This document shows, one piece after another, positions 37,044-47,092 of a stretch of DNA of 64,000 nt. Source of the stretch: Cohnella endophytica. Lineage in GTDB: Bacteria > Bacillota > Bacilli > Paenibacillales > Paenibacillaceae. The position numbers and the translations under genes are program-made. The stretch covers positions 434,001 to 498,000 of the forward strand of contig NZ_RBZM01000004.1 in NCBI RefSeq assembly GCF_003628305.1, read 5' to 3'. Each line of letters starts with the position of its first letter. Position 1 is the first letter of the stretch. The notes beneath the pieces are model-generated. The model made no database searches and had not been told where the DNA came from. It saw only the letters and a list, made by a program, of their open reading frames with translations.

Positions 37044-38141
37044 ATGGCCAAAACCCGTTCCGTTCCCGATGTTTGGATGATCGCCGCTACGCTCGGCATA
37101 CTGGCCATCGGAGTCGTGATGGTGTATAGCGCGAGCGCCGTCGCGGCTTTTCATGATTACGGCGATTCGTACTACTATGTGAAGCGGCAGTTAATATTCG
37201 CCGTGCTAGGCGTTGTCGCGATGTTCGTAACGATGAACGTGGAGTATACGTTCTGGAAGAAATGGGCGGTGCCGGCATTGCTGATTTGCTTCGGCATGCT
37301 CGTCATCGTGCTTGTTCCCGGGTTAGGCGTCGTTCGCGGAGGCGCCCGAAGTTGGCTAGGGATCGGCTCGCTCGGCATACAGCCGTCGGAGTTCATGAAA
37401 CTGGCCATGATTATTTTTATCGCCAAGATGCTCTCGGAGCGTCAAAACCAGATCACCCAGTTTACGAAAGGGCTGCTTCCGCCGTTAAGTATTATCGGCG
37501 CGGCTTTCGCCCTGATCATGCTGCAGCCGGATTTGGGAACGGGAACGGTTATGATCGGAGCTTCGCTGCTTGCCATCTACGTGGCGGGCGCGCGAATTTC
37601 CCATCTCGGCGGCTTGGCGATGCTCGGCTTGCTGGGACTCGGCGGGCTGATCGCGGCGGCTCCTTATCGACTATTGCGAATTACGGCTTTCCTGGATCCC
37701 TGGCAAGATCCTCAAGGGGCGGGTTATCAATCGATCCAATCGCTATACGCGATCGGGCCCGGCGGACTTGTCGGTCTAGGTCTTGGGATGAGCCGACAAA
37801 AATATAATTATTTGCCGGAGCCGCAAACCGATTTTATTTTTTCCATCCTCGCCGAGGAATTGGGCTTTATCGGCGGCTCCCTGCTGATTCTATTATTCTT
37901 GTTGCTAATCTGGCGCGGCATGAGAACGGCGATTACGATATCCGATCCTTTCGGCAGCTTGCTTGCTACGGGGATCGTCGGTATTTTCGCCGTTCAGGTG
38001 CTCATCAATATCGGCGTCGTCATCGGTTTGCTGCCGATTACCGGCGTCACCCTGCCGCTCGTCAGCTATGGGGGCTCGTCGCTCACGCTGCTGCTGACGG
38101 CGCTCGGTATTTTGCTTAATCTATCCCGTTATTCGAGGTGA
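37044..38141 (+). CDS. spoVE: Stage V sporulation protein E (SEDS glycosyltransferase)
   Basis: A 365-residue SEDS-family membrane protein with about ten helices and the motifs YSASAVAAF, RSWLGIGSLGIQPSEFMKLAMI, LQPDLGTG and VSYGGSSL. SEDS proteins polymerise lipid II with a cognate class B PBP. FtsW and SpoVE are close relatives; the position between murD and murG and the length (B. subtilis SpoVE is 366) support SpoVE, partner of SpoVD. If no separate ftsW exists elsewhere, this could serve vegetative division too. Confidence 0.88.
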   Translation: MAKTRSVPDVWMIAATLGILAIGVVMVYSASAVAAFHDYGDSYYYVKRQLIFAVLGVVAMFVTMNVEYTFWKKWAVPALLICFGMLVIVLVPGLGVVRGGARSWLGIGSLGIQPSEFMKLAMIIFIAKMLSERQNQITQFTKGLLPPLSIIGAAFALIMLQPDLGTGTVMIGASLLAIYVAGARISHLGGLAMLGLLGLGGLIAAAPYRLLRITAFLDPWQDPQGAGYQSIQSLYAIGPGGLVGLGLGMSRQKYNYLPEPQTDFIFSILAEELGFIGGSLLILLFLLLIWRGMRTAITISDPFGSLLATGIVGIFAVQVLINIGVVIGLLPITGVTLPLVSYGGSSLTLLLTALGILLNLSRYSR

Positions 38142-38146
38142 CGTTC

Positions 38147-39259
38147 ATGCGTGTCGTATTAACCGGCGGAGGCACGGGCGGGCATATTTATCCCGCTCTC
38201 GCCATCGGCCGCGAAATAACGGAAAGACAACCGGACTCGTCCACCCTGTACATCGGCACGAGTCGCGGCTTGGAAAGCCGGATCGTTCCGGAACAGGGCA
38301 TTCCGTTCGAAGCGGTAGAGATTACCGGCTTTCGACGTTCCCTGTCTTGGGAAAACGTGCGAACCGTCATGAGATTCTATCAAGGCGTGCGTCGCTCCAA
38401 ACAATTGCTTAAGAAATTCAAGCCCGACGTCGTCGTGGGCACCGGGGGATATGTGTGCGGGCCTGTCGTTTACGCAGCCTCCAAGCTCGGCATTCCGACG
38501 CTCATCCATGAGCAGAACGTCGTTCCCGGGCTGACGAACAAGTTTCTGAGCCGTTACGTCGATGGCGTAGCGGTTAGTTTCGCGGAATCCGTCCCTTTTT
38601 TCAATAAATGCAACGACGTGGAATATACGGGCAACCCGACCGCTACCCGCGTGTCGAACGCGGATCGCGACAAAGGCTTTGCTTCTCTCGGCCTCTTGCC
38701 GGGAACGCCGTTCATACTCGCGGTAGGCGGCAGCGGCGGAGCGCGGGCGTTGAACGAAGCTGTCATCCAGGCGGCTCCGTTACTCGGCAAGCTGCCGGGG
38801 ACGCATCTAGTGTTCGTGACTGGCGAGAGATTCTACAAGGACGTGGAAGCCGAGATCAAACGTCGGTTGCCGGAGGCTTCCGGCCGCGTGCATGTCATAC
38901 CCTACATCAAGAATATGCCTGACGTGCTTGCTGCCTCTTCGTTGTTCGTGGGCCGCGCGGGTGCATCCTTCCTCGCGGAAGTGACCTCTCTCGGCATTCC
39001 GTCAATCCTGATTCCTTCGCCCAACGTGACGAACAATCATCAGGAAGCGAATGCTCGCAGTCTTGCCGACGCGGGAGCGGCGATCATGATCTTAGAGAAA
39101 CATTTAACCGGAGAGGCGCTGCATCGCGACATTAGCGCGATCATGTCCGACTCCGAACGCAGGAAACAAATGGCGCGCGCCTCCAAAGGATTAGGCATGC
39201 CTCGTTCGGCTTCATCCATCTACGAACAAATCTTGCGCATACAAAGCAAGAGAAAATAA
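38147..39259 (+). CDS. murG: Lipid II synthase MurG
   Basis: A 370-residue GT-B glycosyltransferase that adds GlcNAc to lipid I. N-terminal GGGTGGHIYPALAI, then GTGGYVCGP, HEQNVVPGLTNK and the C-terminal GRAGASFLAEV donor-site motif. The ATG at 38147 is chosen over a GTG at 38138 because GAGGTGA lies 6 nt before it. Confidence 0.96.
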   Translation: MRVVLTGGGTGGHIYPALAIGREITERQPDSSTLYIGTSRGLESRIVPEQGIPFEAVEITGFRRSLSWENVRTVMRFYQGVRRSKQLLKKFKPDVVVGTGGYVCGPVVYAASKLGIPTLIHEQNVVPGLTNKFLSRYVDGVAVSFAESVPFFNKCNDVEYTGNPTATRVSNADRDKGFASLGLLPGTPFILAVGGSGGARALNEAVIQAAPLLGKLPGTHLVFVTGERFYKDVEAEIKRRLPEASGRVHVIPYIKNMPDVLAASSLFVGRAGASFLAEVTSLGIPSILIPSPNVTNNHQEANARSLADAGAAIMILEKHLTGEALHRDISAIMSDSERRKQMARASKGLGMPRSASSIYEQILRIQSKRK

Positions 39260-39412
39260 ATCGCATATTCGGGCTGGCTTGCCGGAACTAGGCGTTTGTC
39301 ACCACCCCCGCCCAGCCGTCATAAGATACAGCGTGATCGTGACGGTCGAACCGGGGGCAACGGTAACGACGGCAACGCGCAGCCCTGAAGGACTTGTTAG
39401 GAGGATAACGCC

Positions 39413-40318
39413 ATGCAGCAATTGGTCGCTGAGCTTAAACAAGCGGGAATTGGCGAAGTACGGACGAATGAACCGCTCGCCGGATATACGACTTGGAAGA
39501 TCGGCGGGCCTGCGGATTTATTTCTCGTCCCGAATAACGATGAGGAACTCGCAACGTCATTGCGGCTATTGCGCGGCTATGACGTGCCCTGGTGCATGCT
39601 CGGAAGGGGCTCCAATACGCTGGTGTCGGATAAAGGGGTTCGAGGAGCCGTCATTAAGTTGGGCGACGGTTTCGACGAAGTGCGTTTCGATGGCGGGACG
39701 GTGTTCGCGGGCGCATCGTATTCGTTCATCAAGCTGTCGGTCATGGCCGGCAAACAAGGCCTTACCGGATTGGAATTCGCGGGAGGAATTCCGGGAACGG
39801 TAGGCGGCGCCGTGTACATGAACGCCGGAGCCCACGGTTCGGACATATCACGTATCTTACAGTCAGCCGACGTCGTCTGGGATGACGGAAGTCGCGCGGA
39901 GCTCGGGAAAGATGAGATGGCGTTTTCTTATCGCCACTCCATTTTGCAGGAACGGCGCGGGATCGTGACCCGTGCGGTATTCCGTCTGGAAGAGGGAGAC
40001 CGCAAGGAGATTGCCGCCGCGCTGGCGACGTACAAAGATCGTCGCCGTCGGACCCAACCGCTGCAGATGGCATGCGCGGGCAGCGTATTCCGCAATCCGC
40101 CGAACGATCATGCCGCGAGGCTGATCGAATCGGCCGGATTAAAGGGAATGCGGGAAGGAGCCGCGGAAGTTTCTACCGTGCACGCGAATTTCATAGTCAA
40201 CCATGGCGGCGCTAGAGCTGAGGACGTCCTCGCCCTCATCCGACGAGTTCAACGAACGATCGCGGAAGCTTACGGCATCGAGCTCGTACCGGAGGTACTC
40301 ATGTTGGGTGAGCGGTAA
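39413..40318 (+). CDS. murB: UDP-N-acetylenolpyruvoylglucosamine reductase MurB
   Basis: A 301-residue FAD enzyme of the shorter type II MurB class. FAD-binding GRGSNTLVSDKGVRG and GIPGTVGGAVYMNAGA (about 125-140), catalytic GSVFRNPP Ser/Cys region, and SAGLKG near the C-terminus. It reduces enolpyruvyl-UDP-GlcNAc to UDP-MurNAc. TAGGAGGA precedes the ATG. The 150-nt gap after murG holds no gene. Confidence 0.96.
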   Translation: MQQLVAELKQAGIGEVRTNEPLAGYTTWKIGGPADLFLVPNNDEELATSLRLLRGYDVPWCMLGRGSNTLVSDKGVRGAVIKLGDGFDEVRFDGGTVFAGASYSFIKLSVMAGKQGLTGLEFAGGIPGTVGGAVYMNAGAHGSDISRILQSADVVWDDGSRAELGKDEMAFSYRHSILQERRGIVTRAVFRLEEGDRKEIAAALATYKDRRRRTQPLQMACAGSVFRNPPNDHAARLIESAGLKGMREGAAEVSTVHANFIVNHGGARAEDVLALIRRVQRTIAEAYGIELVPEVLMLGER

Positions 40319-40334
40319 TCCGGAGGTGAAACCC

Positions 40335-41609
40335 TTGGACAATTTGGTGATTGAAGGCGGACAGCCGCTTTCGGGCACCATTCGTATCCACGGAGCCAAA
40401 AATGCTGCTTTGCCGATTTTGGCTGCCAGCTTGCTCGCGGAAGGAAAAGTTACGATCCGCAACGTTCCCCGGCTGCTAGACATTGAAGTCATGCTGGATA
40501 TTTTGCGCGATCTCGGGTGTAATGCCCGACATCAGGATACGGTGGTAACGGTCGATTCGGCGGTAGCGACTTCCTCTCACATTCCGGAGACGCTTATGCG
40601 GAAAATGCGCTCTTCCGTGTTTTTGATGGGACCGTTGCTCGCGCGCTTCGGGGAAGTTCAGCTCTATCAGCCGGGCGGTTGCGCCATCGGCGAAAGAAAG
40701 ATCGATTTACACTTGCGCGGACTAGAAGCATTAGGAGCGCATGTCGAAGAGAAGGGCAGCAGAATCGTCTGCACGGCCCGACGCCTGAAAGGCGCCGAAA
40801 TCAGCTTGGATTTTCCTAGCGTCGGAGCCACTGAGAATATCATGATGGCCGCCGTTTTGGCGCAAGGTAGAACGACGATTATCGGAGCCGCTAGGGAGCC
40901 CGAGATTCAGGATTTGCAGCATTTCTTGAATACGATGGGAGCCCGGGTCAGCGGGGCGGGTACGGATACGATGACGATAGACGGCGTAGATTCTTTAAAA
41001 GGCTGCGACTTCGAAGTGATACCCGACCGGATCGTTACCGGTACGGTCATGGTTGCCGCGGCGGCTACCCGGGGAGAAGTCACGCTGGAAAATACGAATC
41101 CGACGCACCTGACCTCCTTGATTCACGTCCTGCGCCGAGCCGGTGTTCAAATCGAGGTTGGCAATGATATAATGAGGGTCGGCGCTTACAAGCGATCGGT
41201 CGCGGTAGACCGCATCGTGACGTCTCCTTACCCCGCATTCCCTACGGATCTGCAAGCTCAGGTTATGACGTTGCTTGCGCTATCGGATGGCGTCAGCGTC
41301 ATAAAGGAGACGATCTTCGAAGGGCGGTTCAAGCACGTCGACGAATTATGCCGCATGGGAGCCGACATTCGGGTAGATCTGAACAATGCCTTTATTCGCG
41401 GAGTTCCGCAATTGTACGGGACGACGGTCGAAGCGACGGATTTGAGGGCAGGCGCCGCGCTCGTAATCGCGGGCTTGGCCGCGCAAGGCCGGACGGTCGT
41501 GGAGCAAGTGCACCACATCGACCGCGGATACGACAGGATCGAAGAGATGTTCCGTCTCATCGGAGGCAATATTTCTCGAGAAGTGCAATCTAGCAAGGTT
41601 TACAGCTAA
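40335..41609 (+). CDS. murA: UDP-GlcNAc 1-carboxyvinyltransferase MurA
   Basis: A 424-residue enolpyruvyl transferase, first committed step of peptidoglycan synthesis. IHGAKNAALPILAASLL near the start and the fosfomycin-target Cys in PGGCAIGERKIDLH are diagnostic. The TTG at 40335 is chosen because GGAGGTGAA lies 6 nt upstream and gives the standard length; a longer frame from 40203 runs inside murB. Placed directly after murB and followed by a terminator. Confidence 0.96.
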   Translation: MDNLVIEGGQPLSGTIRIHGAKNAALPILAASLLAEGKVTIRNVPRLLDIEVMLDILRDLGCNARHQDTVVTVDSAVATSSHIPETLMRKMRSSVFLMGPLLARFGEVQLYQPGGCAIGERKIDLHLRGLEALGAHVEEKGSRIVCTARRLKGAEISLDFPSVGATENIMMAAVLAQGRTTIIGAAREPEIQDLQHFLNTMGARVSGAGTDTMTIDGVDSLKGCDFEVIPDRIVTGTVMVAAAATRGEVTLENTNPTHLTSLIHVLRRAGVQIEVGNDIMRVGAYKRSVAVDRIVTSPYPAFPTDLQAQVMTLLALSDGVSVIKETIFEGRFKHVDELCRMGADIRVDLNNAFIRGVPQLYGTTVEATDLRAGAALVIAGLAAQGRTVVEQVHHIDRGYDRIEEMFRLIGGNISREVQSSKVYS

Positions 41610-41620
41610 CGGAGATACGT

Positions 41621-41659
41621 TCCCCGCCGCAGAAGCCTTCTTCCGCGCCGGGGATTTTT
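41621..41659 (+). terminator. Terminator after murA
   Basis: TCCCCGcCGC (41621-41630) pairs with GCGcCGGGGA (41645-41654) with an inner AGAAG/CTTCT helix, then five T. It may only attenuate, since divIB follows 34 nt later in the same direction. Confidence 0.75.
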
Positions 41660-41692
41660 GTGAATCGGATATGGACAAGGGAGGGATGGACG

Positions 41693-42478
41693 ATGGCCGA
41701 TAGAATTCCAGCGCTTAAGCGCGATGGAGCGATTCCGCGAACGCGCCGCAACAAGAGGTTGCTGACCATTTTGGTCGCTCTTGTCGCGATCGTGCTTGTC
41801 GCCCTGTTTTTCCGTTCCCCGCTATCTAAAATATCGGAAATCCAAGTAACGGGCACGACCTTTTTAACTCATGAAGAAGTAACCGGCGAACTGGGCGTGG
41901 CCGTGGGAGATTCGTTTTTCTTCCCGAGCATCGGTAAGCTTAAAGCCAGGATGGCCGGATTAAAGCCGGTGCAGAGCCTGACTATCATTAAGAATTTTCC
42001 GGGAGTTCTCCGAGTGGAAGTGAAAGAGTATCCGCAAGTGGCGATTCAACTGGCACCCGACGGCAAAGTGTCCGCGGTGCTGGCCAATGGGGTCGTACTG
42101 CCGCTGCCCGAAGGCAAAATGTTGGACAAGCCGATTCTCTCGGACTGGAAGTCGGACGATCCGAATTTAGCGGCGTTGTGCACGGCGCTGAGCGGGCTGC
42201 CAAGTTATTTGCTGGCGGATTTGTCGGAGATCCATCCCGATCCGTCGACCGCTTATCCTAATCGGATTAAGCTGTTCACTCGTTCCCGATTCGAAGTCGT
42301 GACAACGATCGATTTTTTACCGGATAAAATTTCTTATCTTAGCGATATCGTGCAAAACCGCGAGCCAGGCAAGATAATAATGTTGGAAGCGGACAGTTAT
42401 TTGCCTTATTCCGCGGAAAATGTTACGGATGGAGCGCAGGCTGCCGATAAAGTTAAGGAAAAGGACTCTACTCAATAA
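41693..42478 (+). CDS. divIB: Cell division protein DivIB/FtsQ
   Basis: A 261-residue bitopic protein: basic cytoplasmic N-terminus, a transmembrane helix (about 24-42), then a POTRA domain (ISEIQVTGTTFLTHEEV) and a beta domain. The C-terminal tail is charged and disordered. DivIB links FtsL/DivIC to septal wall synthesis. The ATG at 41693 has AAGGGAGGG 8 nt upstream, unlike the GTG at 41660. Confidence 0.9.
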   Translation: MADRIPALKRDGAIPRTRRNKRLLTILVALVAIVLVALFFRSPLSKISEIQVTGTTFLTHEEVTGELGVAVGDSFFFPSIGKLKARMAGLKPVQSLTIIKNFPGVLRVEVKEYPQVAIQLAPDGKVSAVLANGVVLPLPEGKMLDKPILSDWKSDDPNLAALCTALSGLPSYLLADLSEIHPDPSTAYPNRIKLFTRSRFEVVTTIDFLPDKISYLSDIVQNREPGKIIMLEADSYLPYSAENVTDGAQAADKVKEKDSTQ

Positions 42479-42591
42479 ACCAAAAGAATGCTAGAATTTC
42501 ATTTATGGGCGAATTGGGTATATCATTAGAGTGCCTAATCTAGTACAATAACGATCCTTAAAAAAATTGTAGAAAAAAGAGGGAAAACCTC

Positions 42592-42669
42592 GTGGATGTG
42601 GAATTAGTAGAGGAAGCATCCCTAGTACGCAGCTACTTTCATCGATTTACGGGAGGTGCCACCGGTTGA
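42592..42669 (+). CDS. Possible 25-residue leader peptide upstream of ftsA
   Basis: A GTG at 42592 opens 25 codons (VDVELVEEASLVRSYFHR...) ending in a TGA that overlaps the ftsA TTG start by 4 nt (TTGA). An AGAGGG stretch lies 8 nt upstream. The arrangement would couple ftsA translation to the leader. The peptide matches nothing I know, and the frame may be fortuitous. Confidence 0.3.
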   Translation: MDVELVEEASLVRSYFHRFTGGATG

Positions 42670-43913
42670 GCAATAACGACCTCATCGTCAGCCTGGATAT
42701 AGGAACGTCCAAGATCCGGGTGATTATCGGGGAGATCAGCAACGGGGCCATTAACATCATTGGCGTAGGATCCGCAGATTCCGATGGAATCCGCAAAGGC
42801 GCCATTGTCGATATTGACCAAACCGTGCAGTCCATCCGCAATGCCGTTGATCATGCCGAGCGCATGGTGGGCATTGGAATTAGCGAGGTTTACGTCGGGA
42901 TCTCCGGCAATCATATCGCTTTGCAGAGCAATCACGGCGTCGTAGCCGTCTCCAACGAAGATCGCGAGATCGGCGAAGAAGATATCGAACGTGTTTTGCA
43001 AGCGGCCAAAGTGGTTGCTTTGCCGCCTGAACGGGAAATCATCGGTCTAGTTCCCAAACAATTTTTAGTAGACGGTCTGGCGGATATTCAAGATCCGCGC
43101 GGCATGATCGGAGTTCGGCTTGAAGTCGAATGTACGATTATTACCGGTACCAAGGCAGCAGTACATAACTTGATGAGATGCGTAGAGAAGGCAGGCCTGC
43201 GTATTTCCGGCCTAATCTTGATGTCGCTGGCGTCGGGTATGATGGCTCTGACTAAAGACGAGAAACAAATGGGAACCGTGCTTGCGGATATCGGAGCGGG
43301 TTCGACTACGCTTGCGATTTTCGAAGGAGGCAGCCTTGCCGCTGTTTCAACGCTCCCGATCGGCGGAGATTACGTAACGAGCGATATTTGTTACGGTCTC
43401 AAGACGCAAACGGAGCACGCGGAGAAAATCAAGCTGAAGTACGGGTGCGCCCGTACGGACGACTCGGCGGAAGATTTGAAATTCAAGGTTATGAGAGTCG
43501 GAAGCAATATGGAAAAGGAATTCTCGCAGCTCGATCTCGCGAACATCATCGAGCCTCGCATGCAAGAAATTTTCCAAATGATCCGCCAAGAGGTCAAACG
43601 TCTCGGTTACCACGACAAAATCAACGGTTATGTACTTACGGGCGGTTCCGTTTCATTGCCTAGCGTGCTTCCGTTGGCTCAGATCGAATTGGAGTCGAAC
43701 GTGAGGATCGCCGTGCCGGATTACATCGGCGTAAGAGATCCCTCTTTTAGCAGCGGGGTCGGCATGATTCAATACGTAACCAAATACGTTCGTACGCGCG
43801 GCGCAGCGGGAGCCAAACGGGCACCGAAAGCGAAAGCGGCCGGAAGCGCGAGTTCGGCTCCCAAGCCTGGCATTGTTGAATGGTTCAAGAACATGTTCAA
43901 GGAATTCATTTAA
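42666..43913 (+). CDS. ftsA: Cell division protein FtsA
   Basis: A 415-residue actin-like ATPase that tethers FtsZ to the membrane. Phosphate-1 motif IVSLDIGTSKIRVIIGE, DIGAGSTTLAIF (phosphate 2), VLTGGSVSLPSV (adenosine motif), and a C-terminal amphipathic helix (VEWFKNMFKEFI) for membrane binding. The TTG start has GGGAGGTG 7 nt upstream. Confidence 0.96.
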   Translation: MSNNDLIVSLDIGTSKIRVIIGEISNGAINIIGVGSADSDGIRKGAIVDIDQTVQSIRNAVDHAERMVGIGISEVYVGISGNHIALQSNHGVVAVSNEDREIGEEDIERVLQAAKVVALPPEREIIGLVPKQFLVDGLADIQDPRGMIGVRLEVECTIITGTKAAVHNLMRCVEKAGLRISGLILMSLASGMMALTKDEKQMGTVLADIGAGSTTLAIFEGGSLAAVSTLPIGGDYVTSDICYGLKTQTEHAEKIKLKYGCARTDDSAEDLKFKVMRVGSNMEKEFSQLDLANIIEPRMQEIFQMIRQEVKRLGYHDKINGYVLTGGSVSLPSVLPLAQIELESNVRIAVPDYIGVRDPSFSSGVGMIQYVTKYVRTRGAAGAKRAPKAKAAGSASSAPKPGIVEWFKNMFKEFI

Positions 43914-43965
43914 GCCGCCGCTTATTAGGAACCATTCATGCGAAGCAAGGAGGAGTTAGCAAATT

Positions 43966-45102
43966 ATGTTGGAGTTTGATTTTGAAATGGAACCACTTGC
44001 GAAAATCAAAGTCATCGGAGTCGGTGGCGGCGGCAGTAACGCTGTAAACCGCATGATTGAGAATGGCGTTAAGGGCGTCGAGTTCATTACCGTGAACACG
44101 GACGCGCAAGCCTTGCACTTAACGAAATCCGAACAAAAGCTGCAAATCGGGGACAAGCTTACCCGCGGTCTCGGGGCAGGCGCTAACCCAGAGGTGGGTA
44201 AGAAAGCGGCCGAGGAATCACGTGAGTTCATTACCAATACGTTGAAAAACGCAGACATGGTATTCGTTACGGCCGGTATGGGCGGAGGCACCGGAACGGG
44301 CGCTGCTCCCGTTATCGCGGAATTAGCCAAAGAATGCGGCGCGCTCACCGTGGGCGTCGTTACTCGTCCGTTCACCTTCGAAGGACGTAAGCGTTCTGCG
44401 CAAGCCGATCTCGGAATCGAAGCGCTGAAGGAAAAAGTAGACACGCTTATCGTTATTCCTAACGATAGGTTGCTAGAGATCGTCGACAAGAAGACGCCGA
44501 TGATGGAAGCTTTCCGCGAAGCGGATAACGTATTGCGCCAAGCGGTTCAAGGGATTTCCGACTTGATCGCCGTTCCGGGACTTATCAACCTCGATTTCGC
44601 CGACGTGAAGACGATCATGACGGAGCGCGGTTCCGCTCTCATGGGAATCGGAACGGCGACGGGCGAGAACCGCGCGATGGATGCGGCTCGCAAAGCAATC
44701 ATGAGCCCATTGCTCGAGACTTCGATCGAAGGCGCTCGCGGCATTATCATGAATATTACGGGCGGCTCTAACCTGAGCTTATTTGAAGTCAATGAAGCTG
44801 CCGAGATCGTCATTTCCGCTTCCGATCCGGAAGTGAATATGATTTTCGGCGCAAGCATCGACGATAACATGAAGGACGAGATCAAAGTTACCGTAATCGC
44901 GACAGGTTTCGAACATCGGAATGCGGCACGTCGTCAAGTACCGACGTCTACACCGCAACCGCAAGTTCAAGCGGAGCCGACCAGCGCGAACGATAACCGT
45001 GCGTCCGGCAACAATCTTCGTCCGTTCGGCAATCAGAGCTTGTCGAGCGACCAACTGGACATTCCAGCGTTTTTACGCAATCGTCCGCGCGGCGATCGTT
45101 AA
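43966..45102 (+). CDS. ftsZ: Cell division GTPase FtsZ
   Basis: A 378-residue tubulin homologue forming the division ring. GTP-binding [12 protein letters not shown] (about 19-30), the tubulin signature [10 protein letters not shown] (about 106-115) and [11 protein letters not shown] are present. A Gln/Pro/Asn-rich linker leads to the conserved C-terminal peptide ([10 protein letters not shown]) that binds FtsA and SepF. AAGGAGGAG precedes the ATG; a terminator follows. Confidence 0.98.
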   Translation: MLEFDFEMEPLAKIKVIGVGGGGSNAVNRMIENGVKGVEFITVNTDAQALHLTKSEQKLQIGDKLTRGLGAGANPEVGKKAAEESREFITNTLKNADMVFVTAGMGGGTGTGAAPVIAELAKECGALTVGVVTRPFTFEGRKRSAQADLGIEALKEKVDTLIVIPNDRLLEIVDKKTPMMEAFREADNVLRQAVQGISDLIAVPGLINLDFADVKTIMTERGSALMGIGTATGENRAMDAARKAIMSPLLETSIEGARGIIMNITGGSNLSLFEVNEAAEIVISASDPEVNMIFGASIDDNMKDEIKVTVIATGFEHRNAARRQVPTSTPQPQVQAEPTSANDNRASGNNLRPFGNQSLSSDQLDIPAFLRNRPRGDR

Positions 45103-45123
45103 TTCGAATAGCTATTTCGATAA

Positions 45124-45161
45124 GAACTCCGGTCCACATTTGTGGGCCGGAGTTCTTTTTT
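45124..45161 (+). terminator. Terminator after ftsZ
   Basis: GAACTCCGG and CCACA pair with GTGG and CCGGAGTTC, then TTTTTT. It ends the dcw transcript ahead of the spoIIG promoter. Confidence 0.88.
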
Positions 45162-45163
45162 CA

Positions 45164-45231
45164 TGTCGACAAAAAAAGGTTTGGAAGGTCGGCAAGATTA
45201 GACAGACTCCGAATTTGAAAGCGATTATACT
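45164..45231 (+). promoter_or_regulatory. Predicted Spo0A-activated spoIIG promoter
   Basis: TTAGAC (45198-45203) and TATACT (45226-45231) are separated by 22 nt, an unusually wide spacing that is also characteristic of the B. subtilis spoIIG promoter, activated by phosphorylated Spo0A. TGTCGAC at 45164-45170 differs by one base from the 0A box TGTCGAA. I infer Spo0A control of spoIIGA-sigE. Confidence 0.5.
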
Positions 45232-45295
45232 GGGTTCATCCATCCCGGATGCTCATCGAAAACCTTACCGGGCGATCAAGGATGGGGGGATTCCC

Positions 45296-46258
45296 ATGGT
45301 CGTATACGTCGATCTTGTTTTTTTTGACAATCTGGCCGTCGATGCTGCCGTGCTTCTTGCGACGGCTAAAGTCCGGCATCTAAGACCGCCGCGTAAACGT
45401 CTTTTCTCCGCCGCGTCTCTAGGGGCGCTCTACGCTGCGGCAATGTTTATGGCCGATATTCCATACCTCTATTCTTTCTGGGTTAAGGTATTGGTATCGC
45501 TCCTCATGGTGCTGCTTACTTTCGGGTATGGAGATCCCAAGCTGTACCTGCGGAACTTCGGAACTTTTTACTTGGTTAATTTCGCGACGCTCGGAGGAGT
45601 CATCGGAATCTCTTTTTTGCTTCGATCCTTCGATTCTCCTTGGGACGTAATGAAGACCGCGTCCGATGGCGCGATCTTCCTCAAATGGCAGATGCAGCTC
45701 GTCATCTACGTTATCGCCTTTCTGCTCTCCCTATGGTTATACCGAAGTACATCCGAGACGCGCGCCAAGCGCCAAGAGCTCGAGCAGTTGTTCTGGGATA
45801 TCGAAATTAGAGTGGAAGATGGCTGTTGGCCGGTAAAAGGATTGCTAGACACCGGCAACCGGTTATACGAACCTTTGACTCGCATACCTGTAATGATCCT
45901 GGAAGCGAGCGTATGGAAGGAACAATTGCCTTCAGGCTGGTCGGAACGACTCAAGAGCGTGGCTCCGGACGTGTTGCTCACCGAGATGGACGCAAGCTCA
46001 TCCGAATATGAATCATGGAGCAAACGATTCCGGCTTATCCCCTATCGTACGGTCAACGGAGGCACTCGTCTTATGCTGGCGGTTAAGCCCGATCTTGTCC
46101 TGCTGTCGCGGGAAGGACATCCCCCTCTGCAAGTGAGTCGTGTACTTATCGGCTTGGATGGAGGCACGTTGTCATCCGAAGGAACTTATCGCGCCATCGT
46201 CCACCCCGACATGGCTCAAGCCGGCAACGCACCGTCGGCTCCATCACAACCCGCTTGA
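45296..46258 (+). CDS. spoIIGA: Sporulation sigma-E processing peptidase SpoIIGA
   Basis: A 320-residue protein with five N-terminal membrane helices (about 5-155) and a C-terminal aspartic-protease-like domain whose active site is in [13 protein letters not shown]. It cleaves pro-sigma-E after septation in response to SpoIIR. The ATG at 45296 is chosen because GGGGGGA lies just before it. It is followed at once by sigE. Confidence 0.93.
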   Translation: MVVYVDLVFFDNLAVDAAVLLATAKVRHLRPPRKRLFSAASLGALYAAAMFMADIPYLYSFWVKVLVSLLMVLLTFGYGDPKLYLRNFGTFYLVNFATLGGVIGISFLLRSFDSPWDVMKTASDGAIFLKWQMQLVIYVIAFLLSLWLYRSTSETRAKRQELEQLFWDIEIRVEDGCWPVKGLLDTGNRLYEPLTRIPVMILEASVWKEQLPSGWSERLKSVAPDVLLTEMDASSSEYESWSKRFRLIPYRTVNGGTRLMLAVKPDLVLLSREGHPPLQVSRVLIGLDGGTLSSEGTYRAIVHPDMAQAGNAPSAPSQPA

Positions 46259-46274
46259 CAGGAGGTTAGCAGAA

Positions 46275-46997
46275 ATGATCGTAAACTTGAAATTAAGGTC
46301 CCAGTTATCGTTGTATCGCCTGTTATTCTGGTTAGGTTGGAAGAGCGAGGAAGTCCATTACATCGGTGGGAGCGAAGCTCTCCCGCCGCCGCTGAGCCGA
46401 GAAGAAGAGGAATACTTGCTGGAGAGACTATCTACCGGCGATGCCGCAATCCGCGCGATGCTTATCGAGCGTAATTTGCGTCTTGTCGTCTACATCGCTC
46501 GCAAATTCGAGAACACGGGCATCCATATTGAGGATCTCGTATCGATCGGGGCAATCGGACTTATTAAAGCGGTCAACACGTTCGATCCCGATAAAAAAAT
46601 AAAGTTGGCTACGTATGCTTCGCGTTGCATCGAGAATGAGATCCTTATGTACTTAAGGCGCAACAGCAAAACAAGAACCGAAGTTTCATTCGACGAGCCG
46701 CTAAATATCGATTGGGATGGCAACGAGCTGTTGCTTTCCGATGTGCTCGGGACGGAAAACGATACGATTTATCGTAACATCGAAGAACAGGTAGATCGCA
46801 AATTATTGCATAAAGCACTCGACAAACTCAGCGAGAGAGAACGTACGATTATGGAGCTGCGATTCGGCTTGGCAGACGGGGAAGAGAAGACTCAGAAGGA
46901 TGTTGCCGACTTGCTCGGGATATCCCAATCCTATATTTCGAGGCTCGAAAAACGTATTATTAAGCGACTTCGTAAGGAATTTAACAAAATGGTGTAG
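46275..46997 (+). CDS. sigE: RNA polymerase sigma-E factor, mother cell (pro-sigma-E)
   Basis: A 240-residue sigma-70 factor. The N-terminal pro-sequence (about 1-30, with the hydrophobic YRLLFWLG) is removed by SpoIIGA. Region 2 contains [27 protein letters not shown]; region 4 has [23 protein letters not shown] precedes the ATG. It directs early mother-cell transcription. Confidence 0.96.
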   Translation: MIVNLKLRSQLSLYRLLFWLGWKSEEVHYIGGSEALPPPLSREEEEYLLERLSTGDAAIRAMLIERNLRLVVYIARKFENTGIHIEDLVSIGAIGLIKAVNTFDPDKKIKLATYASRCIENEILMYLRRNSKTRTEVSFDEPLNIDWDGNELLLSDVLGTENDTIYRNIEEQVDRKLLHKALDKLSERERTIMELRFGLADGEEKTQKDVADLLGISQSYISRLEKRIIKRLRKEFNKMV

Positions 46998-47092
46998 AAG
47001 TTGCGAGAAAATTCGAGCTTTTCCAACGGGGGAATAAAATGCCCCTTCCCGGAGATACTTTACATTAATGCTGCTCCCCGGGAGGGATTGCC

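Noticed and set aside
39260-39412. A gene or promoter in the murG-murB gap
   Set aside because: TTGTCA and TCATAA are 17 nt apart, but the -10 is poor. No frame with a ribosome site is present, and readthrough from murG is sufficient.
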